64,000 nt of DNA from Apodemus sylvaticus (GCF_947179515.1 NC_067495.1:66327411-66391410); one strand, 5' to 3'; numbered from the stretch's first letter, positions 36,240-48,849 are shown. A program made the numbers and translations. Notes: a model not told the origin generated them from the sequence alone.

Positions 36240-36510
36240 CTAAGTTGAGTAAATTCTTAAAAATTAGGAAGGATATCAAGAAAGTACAAAAATGGGTGAT
36301 GAAAAAGAATGGGACATCAATAAAAGGACACATGGGACATCAAAGAAGAAAAGGGACTTGGGAGAATATAAAAGGAGGGGTTCAGATTAGAGAAGGGGTG
36401 GTAAGAGATATGAGGGGAGGAGAATCACTAAAATGCACTTTTCTCAAAAATGTCCTAATGAGATATGATATCTTGTATAGCAATTAAAATAAACACTTAA
36501 AACAAAGAAG
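36240..36510 (+). repeat. Unassigned repeat-like segment with A-rich end
   Basis: A GGGACATCAA unit occurs twice (36312 and 36339), followed by a purine-rich stretch and AATAAACACTTAAAAC. It looks like a retroposon 3' end; family not assigned. Confidence 0.35.
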
Positions 36511-36579
36511 CCCAAATGATAGCAAAACCTGAGAACATAGCTGAAGGTTCCAAGGTGAAGGCCGGTTTGTATAGTGTTA

Positions 36580-36750
36580 TTGCAACTTGATAGGCCATGT
36601 TTGGCTGATATCCATGCCCTTTTTTGAAGAGAAATGGAGTAGTGGATGGGGGGGAGAGCACAGAGGGGAAGTGGAGAGAGGGCCTGGGAGGGTAGGAGAG
36701 AGGGGAACCTGCAACTGCGTTGGGATATTAAAAAGTAATTCTAAAAAATG
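36580..36750 (+). mobile_element. Lx-type L1 3' terminus
   Basis: TGATAGGCCATGTTTGGCTG, GATATCCATGCCC and a purine-rich tail are the same blocks as at 22735-22950. Confidence 0.65.
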
Positions 36751-36779
36751 GAAAGAAAAAAAGTCATGTTAAGTGAAGC

Positions 36780-37240
36780 TTGGGGAATCATCCAGAAGAG
36801 GGGGAGGAAGGAATGAAAGAGTCAGGGATCAAGGACACCACAAGAAAACCCACAGAGTCAACTAACCTGGGCCTCATAGGGTCTCACAGAGACTGAACCA
36901 GCAACCAGGGAGCATGCATGGGATTGACCTAGGCCCTCTGCTCGTATGTTACAGTTGTGTAGTTTGGGCTTCATGTGAGACTCCTAACAGTGAAAGCAAG
37001 AGCTGTCTTTGACTCGGTTGCCTGCCTTTGGATCCCTTTCCCCTAACTGGGCTGCCCTGGTCACAATAGAAGATGCCTCTCATCCTACTGCAACTTGATG
37101 TGCCAAGATGGGTTGGCATCCAAGGGGAAGACACCTCTTCTCTGAGGATAAAGGGAGGAGTGGAGGATGGGGGACAGAGGGGAGGTGGGGAGAAAGGACT
37201 AGAAGTAGAGGAGAGAGGTGAAACTGTATTGGGGTATAAA
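36780..37240 (+). mobile_element. Lx-type L1 3' UTR
   Basis: GGGGAATCATCCAGAAGAGG, CACAGAGACTGAACCAGCAA, GACTCCTAACAGTG and TTGCAACTTGATGTGCCA-type blocks run in order to a purine-rich end, capped by an (ATA)n tract. Confidence 0.75.
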
Positions 37241-37287
37241 ATAATAATAATAATAGTAATAACAACAATAATAATAATAACAATATA
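37236..37287. repeat. (ATA)n microsatellite
   Basis: AAT/ATA units with a few interruptions, probably grown from the L1 tail. Confidence 0.93.
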
Positions 37288-38321
37288 CCACTGAAGAAGA
37301 ACCCCCAAGGGGAAAGCTGACTGTCATTGCTTGCTGTTTGGCACCATTGATCTGAAGAAACAAACTATACTGTATGTCCTCAAGTGTGGCAAAAACAGTA
37401 ATAAGGATAACATGTTTCTCAGGCACACTGAACCAGTTAACCTTTCTTAGTAGATAGAGTGAATTGGAAGTTAGCCCTGTGGCTATGGCACATAAAAGTT
37501 ATAAATTGACTTAACATGCATTGGACTAAATTGGCTTTGCCTATACAATTAAAAGCTTATAGTCTAATCATGAACAGAATAAAATGAAATGGCTGTTGAA
37601 GCTTATCTAAATTACTCCAGACTGCTAGCTTAATTAATTTTGCTAGATGTACTGAGCTCCAACTAAATTTTTAAAGGCTAGGGTTTGATATTGATTCTCT
37701 AAATTTAGCTTTATTCTAGAAAGATGTTTATACATAGTCTCAATGTAAGTTTATACTAGGTGCTAAAAGGTATTAACCATAAGCTAAACAGTTTTTATAC
37801 AGACAAACCAATTAACTTGGTCTAAAATTCCTCTCCTGAATAAAAAGAAAACACACAAATATTGTGTAACTACATAATGTCCTAATTAAAAGAATATTTT
37901 CTAAATGCCTATGTGCCCATCTATGCATTTTGCCTAGTTTAACTGAATCTGTTTGAGATAGTATATCTACTACATCTTAATGCTCTTAGCAAGTAAAACT
38001 GAGGGCTTGGGACACACTATGCCCTTTGTAGGTGTTTCTCTTTTGCACTGAGTTGGTAGCAGGAATCACAGTTGAGGATGATACCTGGTTCTTAGTGGTT
38101 CAGGAATACTATGCAGCAACTGGGTTAGCCTTAGCTATCTGTGTTATTTTTATCTTTGATTAAGGAAAAGAATGGGGATTTGCAGATGCTATCAGCTTGT
38201 GGGTGGGGTTAGAATTCTAAATAATTGAAAACTTAAGTGAGATAGGTGATGGTAGTACGGTTGCTAGCAAGTATATTTATGTAATTTATTAAATACCATT
38301 CAAGAATGTGCTAATTAGAGG
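37288..38321. other. Unique DNA
   Basis: No family recognised. A motif at 38060-38096 recurs at 38772-38808. Confidence 0.45.
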
Positions 38322-38478
38322 AAGGAGAATTGGAAGGGGAAGGAAGAAGAGCACAGAGGAAAAAGAAAGAAGAGAAGGAGAAGAGAAAAGGAGAGAGGGG
38401 GAAGGGGGAAGAGGGAAGAGGGAAGGAGAAGGGGGAAGAAAGAAAAGGGAAGGGGGAAAGGGGAAGGGAGGGAAGTGG
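38322..38478. repeat. Purine-only GGA/GAA tract
   Basis: Over about 155 bp nearly all bases on the plus strand are A or G (GGAAGA, GGGGGAAG units). Frames across it are artefacts. Confidence 0.95.
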
Positions 38479-38884
38479 GTACATATGGAATGCAAACTTC
38501 AAACTGTTCATAAATCAGAAATACAAAGTTAGTTGTGATTAACACCATATTTACCATGCTTTCTCTTATGATCAGAATCTCCTGATTGCCTGTAGCAAAT
38601 CTCAGTGACAATTTTCGAAAGGACTATAAATGTTATCATAATATCAAATTTGCTTCCCTAATGCATATTCTGCTACACAATTCTACTCAAACAGTAACCA
38701 AATAGTGTTATACTTCAGGATTTTATAGAATCCAAGACCAGGCATGATCACAGAATGAGTCATAAGGAACACAACAAGAATCACAACTGAGGATGATACC
38801 TGGTTCTTACCTGGAATGATCCCTTATGACATATTGCTATATCCATAGATCAGTACATTGCTCAACTTTTATGAGAGAAACTTC
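38479..38884. other. Unique DNA
   Basis: Nothing recognised apart from the second copy of the 38060 motif. Confidence 0.45.
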
Positions 38885-39450
38885 TTTCAATGAATGGCAG
38901 TTGATAATAAGACAAGACACTGGACGGTGACGGGAGCGAGAGACTTTGAAATGCTCAGCTCTAAATAGGATGCCTTTACCAAACTCCTCTTATCAAGGCT
39001 TAGGGATCTATACAAAAGAGATGGTAAGATTCTAAGAGCCAGAAGTGGTAGATAAGCCAAGGAAACAGCTTCCTCCAGACAGCAGGACTGAGATGCACAG
39101 GAATTCACAGTTTCTGTGATAGCGTGCACAGGACCTGCACAGGCTCAAACCAGAAAAGGTCCCTGCTCTGAAAAAGGGAGGCGGACACAAAATTCCACAC
39201 AATCCTAACCAAGAAGCTCTTAGCAATTGCTGCCTGCTGGGCAAGGGGCAATCAGTTTTTCCAGTGGAATGTCACTGGAATGTCAAGCATACTCTAGAGC
39301 TGCCAGACTGGTGTTGGTGTTTTCCATCTGCCCCACAGCCCCAGAAAGAACATGATGTTAAGTAGTAATGATCTGGGAGGAGTTAGGAGAGTGCAAAGAA
39401 TATGATGTGAAAATAATGTATGACAGTTTTTAAATAAAAAAGAAAAGGGA
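38885..39450 (+). mobile_element. Lx-type L1 3' UTR
   Basis: GCGAGAGACTTTGAAATGCTCAGC, CAGACAGCAGGACTGA, ACAGGACCTGCACAGG and CCAGTGGAATGTCACTGG blocks end in AATAAAAAAGAAAAGG at about 39430-39450. Confidence 0.65.
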
Positions 39451-39539
39451 TGAAAGCTATGTTCGCACACAGTGTAAATTAATGAGATCATTAAGAAAGC
39501 CAATGAAAGTGAAATATCTATTAAAATATTGAAAAGAAT

Positions 39540-40147
39540 TTCTTTTGTTGCTGAGAATAGTTTTAGCTATCCTGGGTTTTTTGTTATTCCAGATGAATTT
39601 GTTAATTGCTTTTTCTAACTCTGTGAAGAATTGAGTTGGGATTTTGATGGGTATTGCATTGAATCTGTATATTGCTTTTGGCAAAATGGCCATTTTAACT
39701 ATATTGATTCTGGCGATCCATGAGCATGGGAGGTTTTCCCATTTTTTGAGGTCTTCTTCCATTTCCTTCTTCAGAGTCTTGAAGTTCTTGTCATAAAGAT
39801 CTTTCACATGTTTGATAAGAGTCACCCCAAGATACTTTATACTGTTTGTGGCTATTGTGAAGGGGGTCATTTCCCTAATTTCTTTCTCAGCCTGCTTATC
39901 CTTTGAGTATAGGAAGGCCACTGATTTGCTTGAGTTGATTTTATAATCTGCCACTTTGCTGAAGTTGTTTATCAGCTGTAGGAGTTCTCTAGTGGAGTTT
40001 ATTTGGTCACTTAGGTAGACTATCATGTCATCTGCAAATAATGATAGTTTGACTTCTTCCTTGCCAATTTGTATCCCTTTGACCTCCTTATGTTGTCGAA
40101 TTGCCCGAGCTAGTACCTCAAGTACAATATTGAAAAGATAAGGAGAG
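39540..40147 (-). pseudogene. Inverted L1 ORF2 RT segment
   Basis: An antisense open frame begins with the end of the FADD region (MIVYLSD at 40026) and reads through the RT thumb to KKPRIAKTILSNKRNS. The open frame carries on past the L1 boundary into flanking DNA to 39457, so the last codons are not L1. Confidence 0.88.
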
Positions 40148-41370
40148 AGGGGGAATCAGTATCCCTGACCTCAAGCAATACTACAGAGCAATACTGTTAA
40201 AAACTGCATGGTATTGGTACAGTGACAGGCAGGCAGATCAATGGAACAGGATTGAAGATCCAGAAATGAACCCACACACCTATGGCCACTTGATTCTCGA
40301 CAAAGGGGCTGAAAACATCCAATGGAAAAAAGATAGCCTTTTCAACAAATGGTGCTGGTTCAACTGGAGGTCAGCATGCAGAAGAATGCGAATTGATCCA
40401 TCCTTGTCTCCTTGTACTAAGCTCAAATCCAAATGGATCAAGGACCTCCACATAAAGCCAGACACTCTGAAGCTAATAGAAAAGAAACTGGGGAAGACCC
40501 TTGAGGACATTGGTAAAGGGAGAAAATTTCTGAACAGAACACCAATAGCGTATGCTCTAAGATCAAGAATTGACAAATGGGACCTCATAAAATTACAAAG
40601 TTTCTGTACGGCAAAGGGCACCATCAAAAGGACAAATCGGCAACCAACAAATTGGGAAAAGATCTTCACCAATCCTACATCAGATAGAGGGCTAATATCC
40701 AATATATATAAAGAACTTAAGAAGTTAGACTCCAGAAAAACCAAACAACCCTATTAAAAAATGGGGTACAGAGTTAAACAGGGAATTCTCACCTGAAGAA
40801 CTTCGGATGGCGGAGAAGCATCTTAAAAAATGCTCAACTTCATTAGTCATTAGGGAAATGCAAATCAAAACAACCCTGAGATTTCACCTTACACCAGTCA
40901 GAATGGCTAAGATTAAAAATTCAGGAGACAGCAGGTGTTGGAGAGGATGTGGAGAAAGAGGAACACTCCTCCACTGCTGGTGGGGTTGCAAATTGGTACA
41001 ACCACTCTGGAAATCAGTCTGGCGGTTCTTCAGAAAACTGGGCACCTCACTTCCAGAAGATCCTGCTATACCACTCCTGGGCATATACCCAGAGGATTCC
41101 CCACCATGTAATAAGGATACATGCTCTACTATGTTCATAGCAGCCCTATTTATAATTGCCAGATGCTGGAAAGAACCCAGGTATCCCTCAACAGAAGAGT
41201 GGATGCAAAAAATGTGGTATATCTACACAATGGAGTACTATTCAGCCATTAGAAACAATGAATTCATGAAATTCCTAGGCAAAAAATGGAGCTGGAGAAC
41301 ATCATACTAAGTGAGGTAACCCAGACTCAAAAGGTGACTCATGGTATGCACTCACTAATAAATAGATATT
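40148..41370 (+). pseudogene. L1 ORF2 C-terminal segment (broken)
   Basis: Sense ORF2 continues from GGISIPDL. One extra A in an A-run near 40736 shifts the frame and stops it at 40757. The Cys-rich C-terminus is open in another frame at 40807-41310. Near 41281 a further indel in AAAAAATGG replaces the normal GKWMELEN reading. Confidence 0.9.
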
Positions 41371-41643
41371 AACCTAGAAAACTGGAATACCCCAAACATA
41401 ATCCATACATCAAATGAGGTACAAGAAGAAAGGAGGAGTGGCCCCTTGTTCTAGAAAGACTCAGTGAAGAAGTATAGGGCAAAACCAGAACGGGGAAGTG
41501 GGAAGGGGTGGGTGGGAGGACAGGGGGAGAAAAGGGGGCTTATGGGACTTTCGGGGAGTGGGGGGCTAGAAAAGGGGAAATCATTTGAAATGTAAATAAA
41601 AATATATCGAATTAAAAAAAGGAAAAAAAATATTGAAAAGAAT

Positions 41644-42400
41644 CTTAGAGCTACTCAGTTAAAAGGAAGCTACTGGAAGAGAAGAGGCTATAAAAATGAT
41701 TTGATATCCATGAAAGAGGAAAAGAGAGCAGAGTAGGGAAGCTACAAGTGGGGCATTAGAGTAGTAGGAGGGTTGGGGAGGTGGAGGGGAAGGAGTATCA
41801 TGACACTGTCCTAAAATGTAATGAGTACCTAATACTTTATATGGTAATATAAATACTTAATGATTAAAAATGTTTGTTTGGAATTATGTGGAGAAAGAGT
41901 CTAAATTGGAGGTCTCCATTGGGTCTCTCCCCTTCAGAGATCGGGGAACCTTGCCAGAGAAGGGGAAGACAGATTGTAGGAGCCAGAAGGTATGGAGGAC
42001 ACCAGAAGAACAATACCTTCCCAATTAACTAAGCAAGGCTCCAAAGGTCTCACAGAGACTGAAGCAACAGGCAGGGTTCTGCATAGGTCTGTCTACATTA
42101 GGTCCTCCATGTATATGTTATGGTTGTTAGTTTGTTCTTTTTGTGGGACTCCTAACAGCATGTGTATCTGACTCTTTGCCTGCTCTTGGGACTTGTTTTT
42201 TCCTATTGGGTTGCCTTGTCCATCCTTGATATGAGGACTTTTGCCTTGTCTAATTGTATCTTGCTTTGCCATATTTGGTTGCTATCTCTTTGGGGCCTGC
42301 TGTTTTCTGAATGAGACAAAAGGGTAGTGGAAATGGGTGAGATGAGTGGAGAGAGGTGAAATTGGTCAGGATGTATTTTATGAGAAAAGAGTCTATTTTC
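41644..42400 (+). mobile_element. Lx-type L1 3' UTR
   Basis: A purine-rich, A-tailed segment at 41644-41885 is followed by Lx blocks from 41895 (GGTCTCCATTGGGTCTC, CACAGAGACTGAAGCAAC, GTGGGACTCCTAACAGC, CCATATTTGGTTGCTATC). Confidence 0.65.
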
Positions 42401-43233
42401 AAAGGAAAATGTGTGGAATGCAACTGTTTAGACTCATGATTAGAGAAAGAAGAGCATCCAGAGAACATCTGATGGAACTTCATTTTTCTTTATGACTCAA
42501 AAATACAGAAGCATTGTTGGAAGTAGCAGAATGAATTAGTAGCCAAGCCTATGTATATGTATATGAATATGTATATGTATATGAATATGTATATGAATAT
42601 GTATATGTATAGGTATATGTATATAAGTATATAGGTATATATGTATATAGGTATATAGGTATATGGGGATCTGCTTGACTGGCCTATGAGAATTAGAGTT
42701 AAAAGTGAGAAATCAATTTGGGAAAGAATGCAAGAACTAGGTGATAGAAAGTTGCTAAAGGTATTGAATACCATTCTAGAAAAAGTTTAGTTCATTTGGT
42801 AATTGTAAGCTTGGAACAGGATGCAGACTAAGGAAAGAATACTGACAAAGACAAAAGAACATGTCTATGTGTGGCCATGGAGTTATGGTTTACTGTAGCT
42901 GAAAGTAAGGCCAGTAAGTTCAACTGTACTGCTTGTTCCTTGGAGATGGAGACTACATCGTCACATTTCCTCTTGCAACCATTTAGTTTTCTTGTTCTAT
43001 TTCTCCAGTTATTGTTTGAGTGGTTAGCATAATCCATTGCATTTGTAACAGAAACACAATGAATGGGTGGTAAGATTCTATGCCATACCTTCAAAAGAAC
43101 TTATTAACTCATGTGCTATGTGCCCTTTGTTGCTTCAAGAATCTTTACTAGTTTGAGTTTAAGGAGTCTTTGACCATGTGGCAAAACTGTAGCCTGGGAC
43201 TGGAAATAGAGTGGATAAAGACTTGGTCAAGAG
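42401..43233. repeat. Unique DNA with (TATATG)n minisatellite at 42551-42665
   Basis: About 115 bp of TATATG/AATATG/AGGTATATA units lie in otherwise unrecognised sequence. Confidence 0.8.
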
Positions 43234-43378
43234 CACACAGTCCAACATAATGGCACATGCTTCTTACTCCTCGCATTCAGGAGGCAGAGCCAGGTTGGTC
43301 CATGTAGAGACTTCTAGACCAGTTGGTCCATGTAGAGACTTCTAGACCAGCCAGGGATACTGAATGATACCCTATCTC

Positions 43379-43421
<43 letters not shown>
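43234..43421 (+). mobile_element. Diverged B1 SINE with internal 28-bp duplication and (AAGC)n tail
   Basis: B1 landmarks (ATGGCACATGCTTCTTACTCC, CATTCAGGAGGCAGAG, ACCAGCCAGGGATACTGAATG) surround two perfect 28-bp tandem copies at 43294-43321 and 43322-43349. The tail is a (CAAG)n microsatellite at 43380-43421. Confidence 0.75.
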
Positions 43422-43423
<2 letters not shown>

Positions 43424-43629
43424 TAGCTAATGCAAACCAGCACTGAAAGGCATCTGCCTATCACACACTGGAGCAGAATCCACTAGAAATTCTAGTACCA
43501 CACTGCTGCACCCATCCCCATTGTTTCTCTTAATAATATCAGCGATCTGTTTTTCAGATGTCTTACTGAGAAAATCAGTATGGTCAGAATTTGTGAAATG
43601 CCAGCATTTGTTTCTGTTCTTTTCCTTTT

Positions 43630-43745
43630 GCTTTGTTTTTGAAACAGGTTCTCATTTTGTTTCCCAGGCTAGACTTGAACTTACAATCCTTCTGCCTTAG
43701 CCTTCTGAGTGTTGGAGCTCTTCTGTTTTGTGCTTTTCTTCCTTT
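43630..43745 (-). mobile_element. Old B1/PB1 SINE
   Basis: Antisense TTTGAAACAGGTTCTCATTTTG, CCCAGGCTAGACTTGAAC and GCCTTCTGAGTGTTGG follow B1 order with about a quarter of the positions changed (estimate). Confidence 0.7.
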
Positions 43746-46035
43746 GAAGTATTTATCAACTTCTATGGGGGTGACAGACATTTCTTACTAACAAACTACG
43801 TACATAAACTTTAGTATTGTATTTCCCGAGCTTTATTCACCTGCTGTACATGGTCATTTGACTTTTAAAAAACTTCAACCATCTTCTCTCTCAAGTTAGC
43901 CTCTTCAAGAGACTGTTCTGCTTTCTTCTTTTCCTCATTATGCAACGAACTTTCTAATTATGAGTGCATAGAATCTAGGAGTCATATTTGACAGCACCTC
44001 AGCCTTGTCCTTCATCAAGTTCTGTTGAGTATTGAGTCTTATTTTGAAATACTTGACTGTGTTTTATCACTTTAGTTCAGGATCCTATCTGTTTATTCCT
44101 TGTCTACTTGAAGACACTGGAGCAGTGTATCCATTTGTACCTCCACAGAGCCAGAGGTGAACTTGGGAGCTTGAGACATCATTGCTTATACATCATGGTT
44201 CAGTTTAAAGCTGTCCTCTATGAATGCATCTCCCTGTACATAGTCTACTACCCCATCCATCACGGCAATAATTATTCTTTTTTGTGTGAGTACTCTTGTT
44301 TACATGACTACTTAGGCAACTAATGAACCCAGTAATGAGAGTGAGTGTGTTTTATTCAGTTTTTCTCCTTTTTCTCCCAAGTGGTCAATTTCAGAGGCGT
44401 AACTATAGTTTTAAGTGCTTTTTTCATGGTAGAGTACTGGATCTATCCCTTGATCAAAGATCCTTGATCTAAGAGTCAAGGATCATATTTAGAGGGGTAG
44501 AATGTGGGTGCCATTGTATAGGAATATAAATAAATGTGTAAAGTAGAAATGAAATATGGGTGTCTGTAGGAGTGTAGAGGCTACTAAAAACACTTGGAAA
44601 ATATTTAAAAGGTGCAGAGGACTATGTGTTATGTGCTGAAAAATTAACTAGGTCTGAGACTGATAAGAATCCAAAGAGTCAATGATACGTTCGATAATGA
44701 GCCTGCTGAGGCTGATGATGCATGTTTTTAAATTGAAAACACAAGAGATCAGATGATTTAATCAGTAGTTGGATGCAGTTTTGTGATTGTTTTGGGTTCA
44801 ATGCTTCCTCAAGACTTCCTTTACCTTTCTAGTAAATGATGGTCTGTGCCTGTGCTGTTGGAGAGCTGCCATCAGGGGTGGGTAGTTAGGCTAGGGCCAA
44901 AGTAGAAGGGGAAGTGGGGGAGGCTGGGACTCAGGGCTCAGTCTCCTCCAACAGATACTTCCTCCATTTCTGCTGGGCAGTGGCCAGATGTAGATAATAT
45001 ATTTGGTGAAGGTGCAGCTCTGTGGAGCCCCAAGTTTTTGAGCAAGTTCCAAGTACCCTCTTCTTCTTTTTGTAGCTTAGTGTTGAGACATGAAATATAC
45101 TTTAGTGTTGTTAATCTTGTAAGGCCACAGAGGGCAGGAATTCTGTTAATTGTTTGATAGAGCAACCACTTACTAATATTTGTTGGATGGATATAATAGG
45201 AAGATCAACAAATATGAATGTAAACTAAAAATATAATACAAAAGTCTTTTTTTCCTATTCATACAAGAATGAATTTAGGTTTTTCATTGTGATACTGACT
45301 TTGTCTGCCTAATTCCTTGCTTCTCTCATTTTTTACTTACATTATGTCTGTTACCTATGCCATAATATAGCCATCAATATTTTAATGTCACACGTTTTAA
45401 ACATGCAGAAATCTTGTATTTCTGGTGAAATTCTCTTAGGCAGGAGAAAAAAAAACTAGTTATTGTTTTCCTAAGCACTATGATCACAAAATATCATCCC
45501 AGTGTTAAAAAAAGCATGTAATAAAAATGCTTAATGAGTGATGGGTTATTGATTGTTTAGAATAAGATAATCCATTTTTCATAAGGATTTGTCTATATAA
45601 AGTCAAGCTGTATCTATAATTTCATGGCTCTTCCCTGTGGTGGTAATAAAAGATAATGTCAGGTGTGTGATATGCCTATCCTACCATTCCTGTAAGTAGG
45701 TTTTTCCTCTCTCTTGTTATTTCCAAGGACATGTTTAGCAGCATTTCACTGCTATGGAAAGCTCCGGGTGTGCTGAGACTGCATTGGTGATATCTCTTAG
45801 GTGTTGCTTTAGCAAGAGTTTCTTTCTGTTAAGATAGACAACTCTGCTATTGGATAGTTGGAAAACAAACACAGGACAATAAGAAGCTCTAAAGAACCTT
45901 AGATAGTGGCATTTCAGAACTGAAAATACTGAATATCTCATTGCACATAATAACCAGATCAAAGTTATGGGTAAGACCTAACCTGAAGGAAAATACAAGT
46001 GACAGAAAGGCTACAGAGACCTTTTTTTTTTTTAA
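43746..46035. other. Unique DNA
   Basis: No gene or repeat family recognised. A perfect 9-bp inverted repeat with an 8-base loop lies at 44459-44484. Confidence 0.5.
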
Positions 46036-46350
46036 AAAAAAATTTAGAATATAGTATAGAATAGAGTTTATTTAGGCAGAAGATGGAAGTTAGTGGGGTA
46101 GTGGAGGCAGAGAAAGGCAGAGAGAGGGAGAGAGTAGAGAAGTAGAGGCCAGCCAAGACCACGTGGAGAGAGGGGGAAGGGGACAGAGCTCAAGAGAGGC
46201 AAGAGAGAGGCAAGAGGAATAAGAGAGAGTAATAGCTAAGAGGGAGTAAGAGAGGCAAGAGAGGCTACAGAGATCTTGATGAGTGCATAAGTGTGGGTAT
46301 GTGGTGGTGGTGGCAGTGGTGGTGGTGATAGAGACAATGGTGGTGGTGGG
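46036..46350. repeat. Rodent repeat with purine-rich body, then (TGG)n
   Basis: ATAGTATAGAATAGAGTTTATT, GGCCAGCCAAGACCACGTGG and many AGAGGCAAGAG units resemble a dispersed rodent repeat I cannot name. A (GGT)n tract follows at 46300-46350. Confidence 0.5.
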
Positions 46351-48849
46351 TACCTCTACTCGTATATTGGATTATAGAAATATATTACAGAAAATCTGCA
46401 TGCTTTTGAACATTTTGTAAGGACTAAACTATCTGGCTCAATGTCTTCCAGACTTAAATAATTTTGTTCTAACGACAGCAATTTGGAACCTCATGAAACA
46501 GTGTGGCTATTGCTCACAGCTAGTTCCTAGTCATGCTCTTAATCTCTTAATCCAAATACATGCTCTCAGTATTTGGATCCCTGAATCTTGGCAGCAAACT
46601 ATCTGATATCAAGGGGATAATTTATGTATGTTAAATAAGAATTCAAGTTAAGATTAAGCATGAATGTTAATCAGTCCGAAATGAAAAGCAGCAGCTTTTA
46701 ATAACACACAAAACCTGGAGACTTCCTAGGAACTATGGAACAAGTGCACAGGATGTGTTGGAACTGTTTGAGTGTTGTGATTGTTAGCTTAGCTCCATTG
46801 AGCCTGTTTTAGTTCATGACAGTACAAGCATAATCCTATGCAAAAACAAAGGCTACTACTGATCTGAGAGATGAGAAAGATTATTCAATCGTGTGCTTTA
46901 AAATTAAAAAGTGTGATGTCAAATCCCTTTTATTGAAAGGGAATTGATGAAAGATTAAAAACAGAACAAAACAAAATAAAAACAAAACCGAACAAACCAA
47001 CACCCCACCCCCAAACCAAAGGAACAGACAAAAAACTTTTGATGGTGCCCAGAAACTCCTTAAGTCTGTATCTCAAATGATTTTCCTTTTCTGCCAATTC
47101 CTTTAAAGTGGGATCTTAATTGTTTGCAATGTATTTATTATACAAGTACTAAAATTAAAAAAAAAAATGACGATTTGCTCATCAAAAGGGAAGCCAACCA
47201 TATGTTTAATTGTCTAAGGGTCTCTACTTATTCTTTTATGTCCCTCACCCCCTTATTCCTACAAAGTGCCATCTCTGGTAAATCTTTTATGAAATTTTAA
47301 ATATTTTTCTCCCCCCCCATATGATCCTACTCACTTCTTGAGCTTACAGGAAGGAGTGGCTGAGCACCAAGAAGGGAGAAACCGTGATGGGACAGCATGA
47401 GGTGGAACAGAGTGAGTGAACAGATTACAAGGTTTGATGCAGTGTAAACTATGTTTAAACAAACACTCTACTAATCTATAAAGAATTCTGAAAGGCAAAA
47501 GGAATTGCAATTTGAGGGTGTTTTAAGACAAGGACTGTAACACAGATTAATGTACTTTTGATATCTATATTTATTTAACTGAATCAAAAGGCTTCCTCTA
47601 TTGGCTTTTGTAGGCACAAGGATATGCCACTACTTGCAATGAATCTGTCAGACTTTCATAGTAGTTTATTTCCTCACTCAGGACCAGCAAATTGGCACTC
47701 TGCCTTGTGAACCAGTCTCTTTTGTAGGGCTGAATAGTATGACTTTATCTCTCAGGTGGTTGCTCATATTAGGAAGGCTTTTCTCACCATTCCTTAAATC
47801 ATATTACATAGATGTTCACATGGCCAGAAACCCAGATGACATTGAGGTAAGGGATAAAAGTCTCTCTAAGGTGTTTGTATTTTAGAAAGGGATATGTGAT
47901 ATATATGTATATATGTTATGCATATATATGAAATATATACTATATATAGTTATTTATAGGAAAGGGATGTACATTATGACTAGCTATGTGACACAAATTG
48001 CTTGAGGTTATAGTAGTAGGGTACTTGTACAATATTCTGAACCTAGTGTGAAAATGTTATTTTGATAACTAGCTTTTGATTGTAAGAATCAGCAGGTTTA
48101 ATGAAGTTAGGCTAATAAAATGAAGTAAACAGATCTTTAATGCTATTTTACTCTTCTCGGAATTCACTTTGAAGCATGCATGGCAGGCACTGCTAATGGA
48201 AAACCTGGGGCTAGACTTTACTAACAGGCCTTTATCCTATAGCTGTGGTACAGAATGTGGGAAGCAACTAGTCCTACACTTTCCCATATGCATTCAGTGT
48301 GTGATACTTTTCTGTTTGTTTCTGAATTGAATGCACTTTGAATAAAACCCTTTGGATGATTTGAATTGTGAAGTCACTTTCACATATGTCATTGAAATAA
48401 ATTTAGAAAAATCCTCCTACCATTTTCTTATGGCATTTGATACACAAAGACACCAAGAGATATTGATATTAAGTAACTAGTTAGATAGAACACAGCTAGT
48501 TAAATGCCAAGGCCAAAAGTAGGATGAGCTCCTAGTTCTCTGGCCTAGATTCGGTTTTATTGAGATCTGCCATGAGGCAGTTCAAAGTAGCTACCGAAAA
48601 GGTGCAAAGAAGGTATGAATTCAAGCTGGAAGACATCTTAAGGCAGACATTCCCAATGCTTATGTTACATTCATCCTGTTATACTCATTTCTGTGTTCGT
48701 AGTATACATGAGACATCATGGGAGTTATTGCTGGGTGCGTGGTGGAGCTAGAAAAATAACCTATGAGAGAGAGAATATATTAGGAATTGAAGGGAGGAGA
48801 GGGAAATATGTAATTCTATTTTAATATTAAATAAATAAATAGATAAATG
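46351..48849. other. Unique DNA
   Basis: No gene recognised. An AT-only near-palindromic tract (ATATATG/CATATAT) lies at 47895-47955, and A-rich runs at 46950-46990. Confidence 0.5.

Larger units (their letters stand above)
39523..41643 (+). mobile_element. L1 with 5' inversion (twin priming) and 17-bp TSD
   Basis: Perfect 17-bp repeats (starting AAAATATTGA) lie at 39523-39539 and 41627-41643. Inside, 39540-40147 is ORF2 RT sequence in antisense and 40148-41626 is sense ORF2 C-terminus, 3' UTR and tail. The antisense block ends at the AAAGAAATTCT boundary and the sense block resumes at GGGGGAATCAG, which are adjacent in the intact L1 at 16370-16390. So almost nothing was lost at the inversion point. 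Confidence 0.95.
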
